Positions 17,684-26,701 of a stretch of 64,000 nucleotides of DNA are shown piece after piece. Each line of letters opens with the position of its first letter. Within the stretch, counting starts at the first letter, position 1. Where the stretch lies: assembly GCA_942493245.1 (NCBI GenBank), contig OW818685.1, forward strand, positions 4,464,001-4,528,000, read 5' to 3'. Source of the DNA: DAOPYU01 sp942493245 (GTDB taxonomy: Bacteria; Sumerlaeota; Sumerlaeia; UBA8349). Below the pieces are notes generated by a model. That model ran no database searches and was not told the origin of the DNA. It saw only the letters and a program-made list of their open reading frames with translations. A program made the position numbers and the translations under genes.

Positions 17684-19313
17684 AATCGCGCCCGGTCAGA
17701 CGTTTCAATTGCTCCAAAGCCTGCTTGACCACGGCAGGGCTGGGATTCCGGAGCGCTTTCTCCCAGAAAGCCACCTTGGCCGGATCAACGTCGGACTGGC
17801 GGTCCTCCGCGGGACATTCTTCGGCGGGCGCCGGAGGTTCGGCATCCGTTACGGGAGCGGATTCTTCCTCTTCCGTCGCACTTTCCGGCGTAAGGGTTTC
17901 GCGCGGCGGATTTTCCGATTCCTCCAGAAGGGTTTCGTCTTCAACCCAGGCGAGCGCGCCGGAAGCAAAGGCGGGATGGACGAGAGATTCCTCCGAAGCC
18001 GGTTCCGGTTCCGCTTCTGAAGCGTCCATCTCGTCCGGCTCGTTTTCCATCTCGGCGCTGGGCGGGATTTCCACCGGCGTAAAGGCCGTTTCTAAAAACT
18101 CCAATTCTTCTTCCTGCGTGGAAACACCCCACTCCCCGGGTTCCGGGGACAGGGTTCCCGACTGTGTCGCGACTTCCTGGCGGTTCTCGCCGTCGGACTC
18201 GACAATTCCCTCGAGATCGGCAAAAACCTGCTCTTCCAGAGACGATTGAACGGGCGGAAGACTCTCTTCCGCCTGGGCTTCTTCTTCCTGCGTCTCGGCG
18301 TCAAGATCCGCGACGCTCTCTGTTTCGATCGAATCCGGAGGCGTTTCAGAAGCCGTTTCCGGGGGGAGATCGGTCGCGAGTTCTTCAGCCCAGCGGTCCC
18401 ACGGTTCATGCGCAGGGCCGGGTCTGACCGGTTGCGCAACAGAGTCCCATTGCAGTTCATCCACAGCGGCCCGGGAGGCGGAAGAGTCGCCAATAACCTG
18501 ATCAATGGCGTTATCCAGTTCCGCGGCAGCGGCTTCGCCGAAAGGTTTTGGTGTTTCGAATGACTCGTCGGCCGATACGTAGGCCATGTACTCGGTCGCG
18601 CCACCAGCAGGCGCTTCTTCCAGTTGCGCTCCTGTGATTATTTCGATTTCTCTGGCCGCCTCGTCCTGGATGGCAAAGGCGATCTGGCTCATGCCCATCT
18701 GGATCACATCGCCGTCCTGAAGCAGGACGTTCTCGATGACTTCCTGATTGCAGAAAATCGGCGTGCGGGGAGACAGGTTGACCAGCCGAAATCCGCCGGA
18801 CTCGGGCAGAATCCGGGCCTGGTACGGTTCCACAAACCAGTCCACCACCCGAACCTCGTTGTCGCGGGCGCGGCCAATCTGAACGGAGGACTGGGTCACG
18901 GCGTGCATCTGGGGACGTTGCCGGGGGCAGCGAACCGTCAGGAAAGCCAAGTCGGGTTCTTCACCGGGCATCGCCGCTCTCTCTCCCAATGGCTCACGGA
19001 TCTCGGGGACAGGCTCGGTTTCCGACTGAGTGGTGACAAATAAGAGTGTGCTCTCGCCGATCAGAATCACGTCGTCGTGGAAGAGTTCCGTATCGGTAAT
19101 CGAGACCCCATTGACGCGCAATCCATTGGCGCTTCCCATATCGGTCAGAAAGAATCGGTCGCCCTCCACCGAGATCTCGGCGTGCGAGCGCGAGACACTC
19201 AGGTCTTCCAGAACGATGTCGTTTGTCGCCGCGCGGCCGATTGTCATCCGGTCCTTGTTGACCAGGTAACGCTCGACCCCCTGTCCCTCCCGTGTGATGA
19301 TGATTTCCGCCAT
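17673..19313 (-). CDS. Double FHA-domain protein with a long acidic tail
   Basis: A 546-residue protein. FHA 1 (about 1-95) has the phosphothreonine-binding landmarks GRAATNDIVLEDLSVSRSHAEI and ANGLRVNG. FHA 2 (about 120-205) is more divergent: IGRARDNEVRVVDWFVEPYQARI lacks the usual Ser-Arg-x-His, so it may not bind phosphopeptide. Residues about 230-510 are very rich in Glu, Asp, Ser and Pro and probably disordered. A short helical end follows (KVAFWEKALRNPSPAVVKQAL). The ATG at 19313 has GAGGTGA at good spacing; a GTG at 19322 is less likely. It likely acts as a scaffold in Thr-kinase signalling with the downstream metallophosphatase. No kinase gene is in the window. Confidence 0.88.
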   Translation of the reverse strand: MAEIIITREGQGVERYLVNKDRMTIGRAATNDIVLEDLSVSRSHAEISVEGDRFFLTDMGSANGLRVNGVSITDTELFHDDVILIGESTLLFVTTQSETEPVPEIREPLGERAAMPGEEPDLAFLTVRCPRQRPQMHAVTQSSVQIGRARDNEVRVVDWFVEPYQARILPESGGFRLVNLSPRTPIFCNQEVIENVLLQDGDVIQMGMSQIAFAIQDEAAREIEIITGAQLEEAPAGGATEYMAYVSADESFETPKPFGEAAAAELDNAIDQVIGDSSASRAAVDELQWDSVAQPVRPGPAHEPWDRWAEELATDLPPETASETPPDSIETESVADLDAETQEEEAQAEESLPPVQSSLEEQVFADLEGIVESDGENRQEVATQSGTLSPEPGEWGVSTQEEELEFLETAFTPVEIPPSAEMENEPDEMDASEAEPEPASEESLVHPAFASGALAWVEDETLLEESENPPRETLTPESATEEEESAPVTDAEPPAPAEECPAEDRQSDVDPAKVAFWEKALRNPSPAVVKQALEQLKRLTGRDYDL

Positions 19314-19449
19314 AGCTATCACCTCATGCAGCCAGTCAGAGTCTGGAATAACGCCTTGAGATCGCTGTTGATCGCCAACGAGGTCTCCCTCACGTTACGG
19401 TAACACCAAAATCTTCCGGATTACCAGAAAAAAGCAACCGTCCGGTCCG

Positions 19450-20907
19450 TTACAAAACCGGTTCCCGTTCTTCCAGGCCGGATTTCTCCATTTCGTTAAA
19501 CATCCGTTTTTCCGTCGCGTGGAGGGTTTTCCACCCGCCTGCCCGGAAGAAACCCCACAGCCCCGCCGTGCGCGCCGCCCAGTCCACCGCTGTGGCCACC
19601 CACACGCCCGCCAGCCCCCACTTGAAGGTGATGGCGAAGAGATAAACGACCCCGATGCGGAACAACACCAGACAGATAAGCGTGACATAGAGGGGCGAAC
19701 GCGCGTCCCCCGCGCCCCGCAACGCCCCGGCCAGCACAAACACCGCCGCCAGGAAGGGCATTTCCAGAGCGGCCAGTTGGAGCGCCATACCCGCCAGTTT
19801 CAGCACCTCGGGCGTGGCCCGGAATATGTGCACCCCCCACGGCCCCAACACCACGAACAACGCGCCCAGCGCCACCATACTCGCCACAGACCAGAACAGC
19901 GTGCGGCGAACGGCCATCTCGGCCAGGTCGCTGCGCCCCGCTCCGATCGCCTGACCGGTGACCGCCGAAGCGGCAAAACTGAGACCGACACACGGCATGA
20001 AGGCCACCGACTCGACCTGAAGCGCCAGGTTGTGCGCCGCCAGCACCGTGGTGCCGAGGATCGCCACGATCCGCATGAAGACCACCTGGGACAGGGTGTG
20101 CAGGCCGCGTTCGAGCATGGCGGGCATCGCCTGCCGCCACACGCGCCGCATCGCCGTGGCGTTGAAGGTCACGGCGTGTTTCAGCCGCAACCCGATTCCC
20201 CGGGATTGCCCGGCCAAGGCGGCGATCATGACGACCCCACCCAGCGTCCGGGCGGTGACGGTGCCCCAGGCCACCCCCATAAACCCGAGAGGTTCCCACG
20301 GGCCCAGACCAAATGTCAGGCACAGACTGGCCGCGACGTTCAGGATATTCATCCCCAGCGTGATATACATCGGCGTTCGGGTATTGCCCGAGGCGCGCAG
20401 AATGCCCGCCGCCACGATCATGGGCAAACCCAGAATCGTCGAGAACAGAATGACCCGCAGGAACGCGTGGCCCAGCGCCACGACCTCCGGCGCGCCGCCC
20501 TGGGTCCGTACGATGGCCTCCGCGGGAAACCAGGTGGCGAAGAATTGCAGCAGGGTCAGACCGAAGGCCAGCAGCAGGGCATGGGCGGCAAACCGGCGCG
20601 CCGCTTCGAAATCCCGCTCGCCCCAGCTGCGCGACACCAGCGACGAAGCGCCGATCGAGAGGCCGAAAAAGGGCGCATTGACAAACAGCATCCAGACCCC
20701 CACCAGCGCGGTGGCGGCCAGAGCGCTCTCGTTGCGCAGCCAGGCGACCATCAGGGTGTCCGCGAAAAACACCGCCGAAAAAAGCAGATTCTCCGTCACC
20801 GCCGGCCAGACCAGCCGCAGGATGGTCCGGTTCAGGTACTCGGGGCGCAGGTCCAAGGTGGAGTGGCCGGTGTTCGGCGATACGGGGGGGGATGCTGGGC
20901 GGGTCAT
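19450..20907 (-). CDS. MATE family efflux transporter
   Basis: A 485-residue membrane transporter with about 12 hydrophobic segments and two MatE halves. Family-like segments are LRLVWPAVTENLLFSAVFFA near the N-terminus, the GLPMIVAAGILRASGNTRTP stretch at about 165 and its counterpart VFVLAGALRGAGDARSPLYV in the second half. These proteins exchange Na+ or H+ for drugs or other cationic solutes. The ATG at 20907 (MTRPASPPVSPN) has AAGAGG upstream; the much longer frame to 22521 runs antisense through the neighbouring oxidoreductase gene and is not credible. It is divergent from the MocA gene at 21094. The substrate cannot be told. Confidence 0.92.
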   Translation of the reverse strand: MTRPASPPVSPNTGHSTLDLRPEYLNRTILRLVWPAVTENLLFSAVFFADTLMVAWLRNESALAATALVGVWMLFVNAPFFGLSIGASSLVSRSWGERDFEAARRFAAHALLLAFGLTLLQFFATWFPAEAIVRTQGGAPEVVALGHAFLRVILFSTILGLPMIVAAGILRASGNTRTPMYITLGMNILNVAASLCLTFGLGPWEPLGFMGVAWGTVTARTLGGVVMIAALAGQSRGIGLRLKHAVTFNATAMRRVWRQAMPAMLERGLHTLSQVVFMRIVAILGTTVLAAHNLALQVESVAFMPCVGLSFAASAVTGQAIGAGRSDLAEMAVRRTLFWSVASMVALGALFVVLGPWGVHIFRATPEVLKLAGMALQLAALEMPFLAAVFVLAGALRGAGDARSPLYVTLICLVLFRIGVVYLFAITFKWGLAGVWVATAVDWAARTAGLWGFFRAGGWKTLHATEKRMFNEMEKSGLEEREPVL

Positions 20908-21019
20908 AAAAACCTCTTGTTCGAGTCTCCAACTGACATCGCTGGAGTAGAGGGGAATTCTGCCACAACGGGGGAGAAGAAAGCACGGTCTGTTTTTCTC
21001 CCGCCCCTGTTTTATCTGT

Positions 21020-21047
21020 TTGACTTCCGGAAGGAAGGGATTACGAT
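21020..21047 (+). promoter_or_regulatory. Sigma-70-like promoter for the MocA oxidoreductase gene
   Basis: TTGACT (21020-21025), a 16-base spacer and TACGAT (21042-21047) lie about 45 bases before the start codon at 21094. This is the clearest -35/-10 pair in the window. Confidence 0.5.
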
Positions 21048-21093
21048 AGGGGGCAGAAGAAAAAACACCCTGCGCAGAAAAAAGGAGAAAACC

Positions 21094-22482
21094 ATGCGTT
21101 CCTCGTCCCATCTGAATGCGCCCTCGCGTCGGCGATTCCTCAAGGGTGCCGGTCTGGCCACTGCCGCGGCTGCGGCGTTCACAATCGTCCCTCGTCATGT
21201 TCTGGGCGGGCCGGGCCAGAAGGCTCCGAGTGAGAAACTCAATATCGCCGGCATCGGCATCGGCGGGATGGGGGCGGGCAATCTGACCAACCTCGAGGGG
21301 GAAAACATTGTCGCCCTGTGCGACGTGAACCGGAGCCAGGCCCAGCCGGTCTTCGACCGGTACAAACAGGCGCGCCAGTATGAGGACTTCCGCGAGATGC
21401 TCGAAAAAGAGAAGGACCTGGACGCAGTCCTGGTGGCCACGCCCGACCACACCCACGCCGTCACCGCGATGGCGTGCATGAAGAAGGGGTTGCACGTCTA
21501 TGTCCAGAAACCGCTGGCCCACTCGTTTCACGAAGTGCGGACCCTGACCGAGGCGGCGCGCCAGTACAAGGTTCAGACCCAGATGGGCAATCAGGGCAAC
21601 TCGGGCGAGGGGACGCGCCTGCTCTACGAGTGGGTCCGCGCCGGGGCGATCGGCCACGTGCGCGAGATTCACGCCTGGGCCAGTTCGTGGTGCGTGGGGG
21701 GACGCGGTTCCACCGATGTTGTCTATAACCCGCGCGATCTGCCCACCGACCAGCCGCCCGTGCCCGCCGGGTTGAACTGGGATCTCTGGCTGGGGCCGAC
21801 GGCCCCGCGGCCCTACCACCCCGCCTACCTGCCCTGCAAATGGCGCGGATGGCGCGATTTCGGCAGCGGCTTCCTGGGCGATTTCTTCTGCCACATGGCC
21901 GACAGCACGTTCTGGGCGCTCGACCTGGGCGCGCCCGACGTCATCGAGGCCAGTTCCACGCAGTACCACTGCAAAGAATCGCATCCGCTCGCCTCGAAGG
22001 TGCATTACCACTTTCCCGCGCGCGGCGGCCGCGAGGCGGTACGGATGACGTGGTACGATGGGGGCCTGTTGCCCGAGCGTCCGGCGGAACTCGACGGGAA
22101 TGTGGACCTGGCCAAGGACTACGGGGGGGTGATTCTGGTCGGCGATGAGGGGAAGCTCATGGCGGGTTGCTACGGCGAAGGAGTCCGGCTGATTCCCGAG
22201 TCGAAGATGAAAGCCTTCAAACGGCCCGAAAAGACACTGCGGCGCGTGCCGGATGGGATCGGCGGTCACGAGCGCGACTGGGTGCGCGCCTGCAAGACGG
22301 GGGAACCGGCCAATTCCAACCTCGACCACGCCGGTCCGCTCACCGAGATCGCCCTGTTGGGCGTCATCGCGATTCAGCGCCAGACCCGCCTCGAGTGGGA
22401 CGCGGCAAAGGGTGAATTCACGAACGATCCCGAGGCCAACAAACTCCTCAAGCCGGGGTACCGGGAGGGGTGGAGTTTGTAA
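21094..22482 (+). CDS. Tat-exported Gfo/Idh/MocA family oxidoreductase
   Basis: A 462-residue NAD(P)-dependent sugar dehydrogenase-like protein. The Tat signal is SRRRFLKGAGLATAAAAAF. The Rossmann region follows with IGIGGMGAGN, VALCDVN and VLVATPDHTHA. The usual EKP signature reads VQKPLAH, with Gln for Glu and the catalytic Lys kept; I believe this variant is common in this exported subfamily. The C-terminal domain has FLGDFFCHMADSTFWALDL. It likely acts on free sugars or glycosides in the periplasm; GH109-type glycosidase chemistry is an alternative. AAAGGAG lies 8 bases upstream and a promoter is at 21020. It is related to the protein at 33393, sharing the end KPGYREGWSL / KPKYREGFTL. Confidence 0.92.
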   Translation: MRSSSHLNAPSRRRFLKGAGLATAAAAAFTIVPRHVLGGPGQKAPSEKLNIAGIGIGGMGAGNLTNLEGENIVALCDVNRSQAQPVFDRYKQARQYEDFREMLEKEKDLDAVLVATPDHTHAVTAMACMKKGLHVYVQKPLAHSFHEVRTLTEAARQYKVQTQMGNQGNSGEGTRLLYEWVRAGAIGHVREIHAWASSWCVGGRGSTDVVYNPRDLPTDQPPVPAGLNWDLWLGPTAPRPYHPAYLPCKWRGWRDFGSGFLGDFFCHMADSTFWALDLGAPDVIEASSTQYHCKESHPLASKVHYHFPARGGREAVRMTWYDGGLLPERPAELDGNVDLAKDYGGVILVGDEGKLMAGCYGEGVRLIPESKMKAFKRPEKTLRRVPDGIGGHERDWVRACKTGEPANSNLDHAGPLTEIALLGVIAIQRQTRLEWDAAKGEFTNDPEANKLLKPGYREGWSL

Positions 22483-22563
22483 GCAAGGGCCGAGTTTTCG
22501 AGTATTTCCATCGAAAAACACAAGGAAACCGCGGGGCAGGGTAAAACCTGTTTCGCGATCGAG

Positions 22564-22593
22564 GTACAGGCTTGAGATTACACCTGCCTGTAC
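22564..22593. repeat. Inverted repeat upstream of the HzsA-like gene
   Basis: GTACAGGC (22564-22571) and GCCTGTAC (22586-22593) are perfect 8-bp arms separated by 14 bases, about 100 bases before the start at 22697. It could be an operator or an mRNA hairpin. Confidence 0.4.
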
Positions 22594-22696
22594 ACTATTC
22601 CCTGTTTCTCATCTCATTATCCTGATCCAGGCAGAAATAGTGAATGCCTGCCGGATTGTTCTTGCCTCTCAACTTTCGAACGAAAGGACGCATCAA

Positions 22697-25270
22697 ATGA
22701 AGACTTTGCTTCCCTTGGTAGATATGTCCAGCATATCACCTCGCAGGGCCACGCGACTCCGTTCGTCTGTTTGCTGGTTCCTCTGGTTACCGGTTTTATT
22801 GTGTTGTACGCTGCCGTGTGTCAAAGGAATTGCAGAGTATAAGCCCCTCGATCCGGGAGACGATTCGGTTGTCTTGAAGGCCCGGATCGAGTCCTGGCGC
22901 CAGACCTCCGGGACATTGTCCCACCTCCGCAAAACAATCCTTTCCCTGAAGGAACAATATCCTTCCCAGGGAAACCCGGACGACAGCCTGGCCCGGCTGG
23001 ATGCGTTGCAGTCCAGAATTACTTCCGGGGACGTCACTCCCGACATGAAAACAATCCTCGATCAGAACGCGCAACGCGACGCCCTGATTCAGAACGTGAG
23101 CCGTCAGCGGCTTTTGTTGCGCGGCATCGAGAAAATTGCCTTCGTCAAGCGCAAGACCTACAATTCGAACCACTATTATACCGAATACATCAACAGCGCC
23201 TTCATGCCGGGGGGAAATTTGTGCGTACTCGACCTGAAGGACGGCTCGGTCCGGGAGATCGTGTCGGAATTGAAAGGCGGGGTGTTCGAACGCTTTGACC
23301 TCTCCTTTGACGCGAAGAAGATCGTTTTTGCCTGGAAGAAAGACCTCGACAGCGGATATCGGATCTATGAAGTGAACGTGGACGGCTCGGGATTTCGTCA
23401 GATCACCTTCCCGCAGGCGGACGAAAAAGAACTGATCGAGAAATACCAGAACGGCTACCACCACGGAACCGACGACATGATGCCCTGTTATCTGCCGGAC
23501 GGCGGTATCGCCTTCATTTCCACCCGCTGCCAGTATGGCATCCTGTGCGACCCGCCCGATATTTTCACCACTACGCAGATCTATCGCATGGATGCGAATG
23601 GCGGCAACATGCGCACGTTGACAAACAGCGCGGTCAGCGAGGCCTCGCCCGCCGTGCTCGAGGATGGGCGGATTCTTTACACCCGGTGGGAATATGTGGA
23701 CAAGGGTGCGGTCAGTGTCAAGTGCCTGTGGACCATGCGGCCAGACGGGAGCGCTTCCTCGGAGGTGTACAAGGCGGATATTTCCGTTCCTCCGACCTTC
23801 ATTTACGGGCGCGGGATTCCCGGCATCCCGACTCAGTTTGTGGCAGTGGGCACGCCGCATTGTCCCCAGAACGCCATGGGACCGGTCATCCGGCTCGACA
23901 TGACCCGCAACAGCCGGACGCGCGAACCGATGACCTACATGACGCCCTATGTGGACGTCCGGGCCGAATGGGGGTGGGAATTCCAGAAACCGGATGGCTC
24001 CTGGGACAACGACGGGGACGGGCGTGGCCCCCTGTTCCGGGATCCTTATCCCCTTTCCCGGGATCTGTTTCTGGTGGCGCACAAGCCCCTGGGCCAGACC
24101 TTCTCGGAACCGGACGCGTATGGGCTTTATCTGCTCGAAGAGGATGGGACCGTCAATCTGATCTATAAAGACCCGGCCATCGCGTCCTGGTTGCCCTATC
24201 CGATCATTCCCCGCAAACAGCCGGCGGTGTTGCCTTCCATGGTCAATTCCGAACTGGCCCAGGCCCGGCAGGCGCAATGCGTGATTACGGATATTTATCG
24301 GGGGATGGAAAATGTCGAGCGCGGGACCATCAAATATGTCCGTGTTCTGGAACAGATGCCCCGCCCGTGGGCCGCGCGCCGTCCCAATTTCGACGATGAA
24401 TACGACCAGCAGCACGTGGTCGTCACCAAGGACACGCACCTGGCCCTGAAAGTCCAGCACGGCATCGTTCCCGTCGAAGAAGACGGTTCCGCCAGTTTTC
24501 TTGTGCCCGCCGAAACGAATATCTTCTTTCAGGCTCTCGATGAGAATTACATGGCCGTGCAGACCGAACGCACGTATGTCAACTACATGCCGGGGGAAGT
24601 CCGATCCTGCATCGGCTGCCACGAGACCGCCAGAAGCACGCCAGCCCAGGCGCAACGTCCGCCGAAGGCGCTGGATAGAGCGCCGCTGTTGCCTGGACCG
24701 CAACCCGGGGAAAAGGAGGGCCGCCGTCCGATCGATTATGTTCAGGACGTTCAACCCGTCTGGGACGCTCACTGCATTTCCTGTCACAGTGGCGACAATA
24801 TCGAGGGTAATTTGAACCTGAGCGGAGAAAAAACGCGGTTGTTCAATGTGTCGTACGAGAATCTTGTCCCGGAAAGGCGCAACGGATTCTTCGACCGGGG
24901 GGTCCTCGGTCTGGTCATCGGTGAGAACCATCCCAAGACGGGGAATGTAGAATACCTGCCAACACGGTCCCTGGGGTCCCACTCCAGCGTTCTGGTCGCC
25001 ATGCTGAGCAAGGGGAAGGTCAAACTCGCCGACCCCAAACAACTGGAACGGGCCACCAAACTGGCCGAGGTCCACAAGGATATCCAATTGACGCGCGAAG
25101 AGTTACTTCGTGTCACCAACTGGGTGGATACCAATTGCCAGTATTACGGCAGCTGGTGGGGAAAGCGGAATATCAAATACAAGGACAATCCCGATTTCCG
25201 TCCGTTCACTACGTTCGAGATGGCGCGGAGCAAAACGCCTCCACCTGGCCTGGACCCAAGGAGAAACTGA
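22697..25270 (+). CDS. Secreted HzsA-like dihaem propeller protein
   Basis: An 857-residue protein with an N-terminal hydrophobic signal (about 25-45: VCWFLWLPVLLCCTLPCVKG). Residues about 150-600 form TolB/WD40-like propeller blades (FDLSFDAKKIVFAWKKD, DMMPCYLPDGGIAFISTR). Two haem c motifs CxxCH are at 638 (CIGCH) and 693 (CISCH). Overall it resembles the family related to the alpha subunit of hydrazine synthase, which is widespread outside anammox bacteria. Other anammox subunits are absent, so hydrazine synthesis is not implied; a periplasmic redox role is inferred. Cytochrome c maturation would be needed but no ccm gene is in the window. The ATG at 22697 has AAAGGA upstream. Confidence 0.82.
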   Translation: MKTLLPLVDMSSISPRRATRLRSSVCWFLWLPVLLCCTLPCVKGIAEYKPLDPGDDSVVLKARIESWRQTSGTLSHLRKTILSLKEQYPSQGNPDDSLARLDALQSRITSGDVTPDMKTILDQNAQRDALIQNVSRQRLLLRGIEKIAFVKRKTYNSNHYYTEYINSAFMPGGNLCVLDLKDGSVREIVSELKGGVFERFDLSFDAKKIVFAWKKDLDSGYRIYEVNVDGSGFRQITFPQADEKELIEKYQNGYHHGTDDMMPCYLPDGGIAFISTRCQYGILCDPPDIFTTTQIYRMDANGGNMRTLTNSAVSEASPAVLEDGRILYTRWEYVDKGAVSVKCLWTMRPDGSASSEVYKADISVPPTFIYGRGIPGIPTQFVAVGTPHCPQNAMGPVIRLDMTRNSRTREPMTYMTPYVDVRAEWGWEFQKPDGSWDNDGDGRGPLFRDPYPLSRDLFLVAHKPLGQTFSEPDAYGLYLLEEDGTVNLIYKDPAIASWLPYPIIPRKQPAVLPSMVNSELAQARQAQCVITDIYRGMENVERGTIKYVRVLEQMPRPWAARRPNFDDEYDQQHVVVTKDTHLALKVQHGIVPVEEDGSASFLVPAETNIFFQALDENYMAVQTERTYVNYMPGEVRSCIGCHETARSTPAQAQRPPKALDRAPLLPGPQPGEKEGRRPIDYVQDVQPVWDAHCISCHSGDNIEGNLNLSGEKTRLFNVSYENLVPERRNGFFDRGVLGLVIGENHPKTGNVEYLPTRSLGSHSSVLVAMLSKGKVKLADPKQLERATKLAEVHKDIQLTREELLRVTNWVDTNCQYYGSWWGKRNIKYKDNPDFRPFTTFEMARSKTPPPGLDPRRN

Positions 25271-25333
25271 GACTCGGATTCGAGTTTGCCATAACATCAA
25301 CGGAAAGAACAAGGAGCACGACGAGCCAGATGG

Positions 25334-25405
25334 CTTTTCTCCCATCGGTCTCGATTATTTCGTCACGGGATATGCGAAGGCAAGAATTGAGACCGATGGG
25401 AAAAG
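25334..25405. repeat. Long inverted repeat, 17-bp arms
   Basis: CTTTTCTCCCATCGGTCTC (25334-25352) pairs with GAGACCGATGGGAAAAG (25389-25405), with two unpaired bases in the left arm, across a 36-base spacer. It lies just past the HzsA-like gene. It might be a folded 3' UTR, a small mobile remnant or a binding site. Confidence 0.55.
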
Positions 25406-25521
25406 AATGACCGCGTATGACGAGACAGTAAGTGACATGATCTCGCATCAACCCTGCCGTTTCCGGAAGAAATCATTGACAGGGGCCGTGCCGGGCGGCT
25501 ACAAAGGTAAACCGAGTGGCT

Positions 25522-25545
25522 CACCGCCCAGAAGGCGGCCTTTTG
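25522..25545 (+). terminator. Weak rho-independent terminator
   Basis: The stem CCGCC/GGCGG with loop CAGAA is followed by CCTTTT. It lies about 250 bases past the HzsA-like gene. Confidence 0.4.
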
Positions 25546-25692
25546 GCCCGTCTTCTCCTCTGTTGCCCTCAGCGGTTCTCGCGCCGGGCTTTTGGGGCCG
25601 CGTGCAGAGCGCGCGTCCGGGATTGTTGCGGCTGGGCAGGCCCCAGCCGATTTCAAACTCTCAATTGTTATCAGTCAAAGTCGAGGGATACC

Positions 25693-26589
25693 ATGACCAT
25701 GAAACTGAAGAAAGTAGGCGTTCTGGGCGCCGGAACGACGGGCAAGGGGCTGATTCGCTGTCTGGCGGGATCGGCTCTCGATGTTGTGTTCTGTGAACTG
25801 TCCAAAGAGCAGGTGGATCAGGCCATCGCGCAAATCACCCACGACCTGGATGTCGAGAAAGCCAAGTGGGGCGTGACCGAGAGCGAAAAGCGGCTGATTC
25901 TCTCGCGCATTTCCGGCAGCACCGACATCCGCGAAATGGCCGGATCGCAGGTGATTATCGAAGCCATCAAGGGCGATCTGGAAGCCAAACAGGAAGTGTT
26001 CCAGGAAATGGACCAGCTGTTCTCGCCCGATACCGTACTCGTGAGCAGCTCGCCGACGCTGTGCGTTTCGGACATTGCGCGCAAGACCGCTCACCCCGAC
26101 CGCATCACCGCCATGCACTTCCCCCTGCCCGTGCAGGCCCGGCCCATCGTTGAAATCGTGCGCGGCAGCAAAACGTCCGACCGCACGATCGAGGTGGCGC
26201 GTCTGCTGGCCAAGCTCATGAAGAAGAAAACCTTCGAGGTGTTCGAGATGCCGGGCCTCATCACCACCCGCATCATGATCCCCTACATCAACGAAGCCAT
26301 GCACATCGTCATGGAGGGTCTGGCCAACGCCGAGCATGTGGATGAAGCCGTGCGGCTGGGATTCAGTCTGCCCATCGGCCCCCTGGCCATGGCCGACAAG
26401 ATGGGCCTCGACACTCTGCTCGACGACATGGAAAACCAGTTCAACGCCCTGGGCGACTTGCAGTATCGTCCCTGCCCGCTGTTGCGGCGACTGGTGCGCG
26501 AAGGTCACCTGGGTGTCAAGAGCGGTCGTGGGTTCTTTGTGTACGACGCCACGGGCCGCATCCTGGGAAGCCCGGCTGCGACCTATTGA
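25693..26589 (+). CDS. 3-hydroxyacyl-CoA dehydrogenase family protein with altered active-site motifs
   Basis: A 298-residue protein of the 3-hydroxyacyl-CoA dehydrogenase fold. The N-terminal Rossmann motif is GVLGAGTTGKG (9-19). The catalytic His (142, in AMHFPLPV) and its Glu partner (154, in PIVEIV) are kept. The usual HFFNPVP reads HFPLPVQ, the SSLSIT region reads SSSPTLCVS, and the conserved Asn before Arg in PGFxxNR is Thr192 (PGLITTR). The helical C-terminal domain is present (LGFSLPIGPLAMADKMGLDT, GVKSGRGFFVY). Length is normal. These changes suggest a different substrate or a modified mechanism. Acetate kinase follows 112 bases later, hinting at a fermentative or butyrate-type path, but no thiolase or crotonase is nearby. 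GAGGGAT precedes the ATG. Confidence 0.85.
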   Translation: MTMKLKKVGVLGAGTTGKGLIRCLAGSALDVVFCELSKEQVDQAIAQITHDLDVEKAKWGVTESEKRLILSRISGSTDIREMAGSQVIIEAIKGDLEAKQEVFQEMDQLFSPDTVLVSSSPTLCVSDIARKTAHPDRITAMHFPLPVQARPIVEIVRGSKTSDRTIEVARLLAKLMKKKTFEVFEMPGLITTRIMIPYINEAMHIVMEGLANAEHVDEAVRLGFSLPIGPLAMADKMGLDTLLDDMENQFNALGDLQYRPCPLLRRLVREGHLGVKSGRGFFVYDATGRILGSPAATY

Positions 26590-26701
26590 GTCGGCTTGCG
26601 TTCAACCGCCTCCGGCTGTCTCGGAGGCCACGACTCGTCGCGCCCGGAGTCTGCGGCGAGCAAATTGCGGGTTTTGACCCGTTTCAATGGAGACCCTGAA
26701 G

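Larger units (their letters stand above)
25271..25692. other. Intergenic region with hairpins, 422 bp
   Basis: No supported gene. It holds a long inverted repeat (25334-25405), a weak terminator (25522-25545) and a small GGCTGGG/CCCAGCC dyad at about 25630-25648. Confidence 0.5.

Noticed and set aside
22796..25087. A 763-codon minus-strand frame opposite the HzsA-like gene
   Set aside because: Antisense shadow with His/Arg/Gly-rich composition and no domain.
22697..25270. Evidence that the organism performs anammox
   Set aside because: Only the HzsA-like family is present; other hydrazine synthase and hydrazine dehydrogenase genes are absent and the family is widespread in non-anammox bacteria.
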